Part shown: positions 63,914-64,000 of the stretch, one piece after another | Position numbering within the stretch: position 1 is the first letter of the stretch | Layout of the letters: every line of letters starts with the position of its first letter | Program-made: the position numbers and the translations under genes | The notes under the pieces: model-generated | The model's input: the letters and a program-made list of their open reading frames with translations, nothing else | What the model was told of the DNA's origin: nothing | Database searches by the model: none | IMG/VR virus record: IMGVR_UViG_3300010430_000013 | Location: 1 to 64,000 of that record | DNA from: a virus | DNA length: 64,000 bases | Reading direction: 5' to 3' (one strand)

Positions 63914-64000
63914 GAATCTACATTAACTCTCACGACCTCCAAGATGAAAAACTTATCAATCTTGTGCAGGCTATCCCAGCAGGAAAATGCAAGATATTCT
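63907..64000 (+). CDS. Partial protein, 3' end outside window
   Basis: GTG at 63907 overlaps the previous stop by 7 bases. GIYINSHDLQDEKLINLVQA follows and the frame is open to the window edge. Too short to classify. Confidence 0.55.
   Translation, partial: MLGIYINSHDLQDEKLINLVQAIPAGKCKIF

Noticed and set aside
1-64000. CRISPR arrays, insertion sequences or a temperate integration module
   Set aside because: No regularly spaced direct repeats with unique spacers, no transposase with terminal inverted repeats and no integrase were seen; the D-arm repeats are too irregularly spaced and separate genes.

Overview
The window is part of the genome of a large, apparently lytic double-stranded DNA bacteriophage. 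It encodes its own replication set: a DnaE-type polymerase in two pieces, a DnaQ-like exonuclease, a DnaB-like helicase, a zinc/TOPRIM primase, SSB, a Cas4/RecB-like nuclease and a RecA-like ATPase. It also has nucleotide metabolism genes (class II ribonucleotide reductase, dUTPase, dNMP kinase, an HD hydrolase), free-standing homing endonucleases, two inteins, and dozens of overlapping tiny genes linked by ATGA, TAATG or TTGA junctions. No integrase, rRNA or complete tRNA gene was seen. One secreted protease-like protein (32529-33509) starts with an 'FETLEKKELFA' signature like the LEPR-XLL-type N-termini of exported planctomycete proteins. This hints at a planctomycete host, but it is a single-locus inference.

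Layout. 0-3.8 kb: edge genes, an antisense EDxHD homing endonuclease, a VWA metallopeptidase and small genes. 3.8-9.5 kb: a translationally coupled array of 22 glycine-rich mini-genes with five interspersed ordinary genes. 9.4-13 kb: an antisense trypsin-like protease, two tandem retron-like structured RNA units, a minimal retron-type reverse transcriptase and an rIIA-like GHKL ATPase. 13-18 kb: a propeller-like protein, then a minus-strand operon of secreted, membrane and virion-like proteins that includes a papain-like protease. 18.1-18.8 kb: a gene-free, strongly structured region, probably a non-coding RNA. 18.8-26.5 kb: small genes, a second EDxHD endonuclease, an intein-containing GDP-mannose dehydratase and two solitary glycine-rich mini-genes. 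26.5-28.8 kb: a block of seven small genes, most ending in a repeat equal to the reverse complement of a tRNA D-arm. 28.8-36.4 kb: membrane and zinc mini-proteins, a metallophosphoesterase, a thioredoxin-like lipoprotein and the LEPR-like protease. 36.5-44.3 kb: intein-containing nrdJ, zinc ribbons, HD hydrolase, sulfotransferase, two glycosyltransferases and dUTPase. 44.4-61 kb: PhoH, recombination and replication genes, with polymerase III alpha split between 54.9-56.4 and 59.4-61.0 kb around the exonuclease and two HNH endonucleases. 61-64 kb: a third glycosyltransferase and unknown genes.

How it fits together. Replication and nucleotide genes form long plus-strand runs. A short promoter-like motif (GGTG directly or two bases before a TATAAT-like box) precedes several transcription units on both strands. 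GMD, the sulfotransferase and three glycosyltransferases suggest synthesis or modification of a surface or virion glycan. The most unusual parts are (1) the tandem retron-like RNA units with a short RT, (2) the glycine-rich mini-gene array and (3) the D-arm-repeat gene block. All annotations rest on reading the sequence and on remembered family motifs; no searches or folding programs were run.
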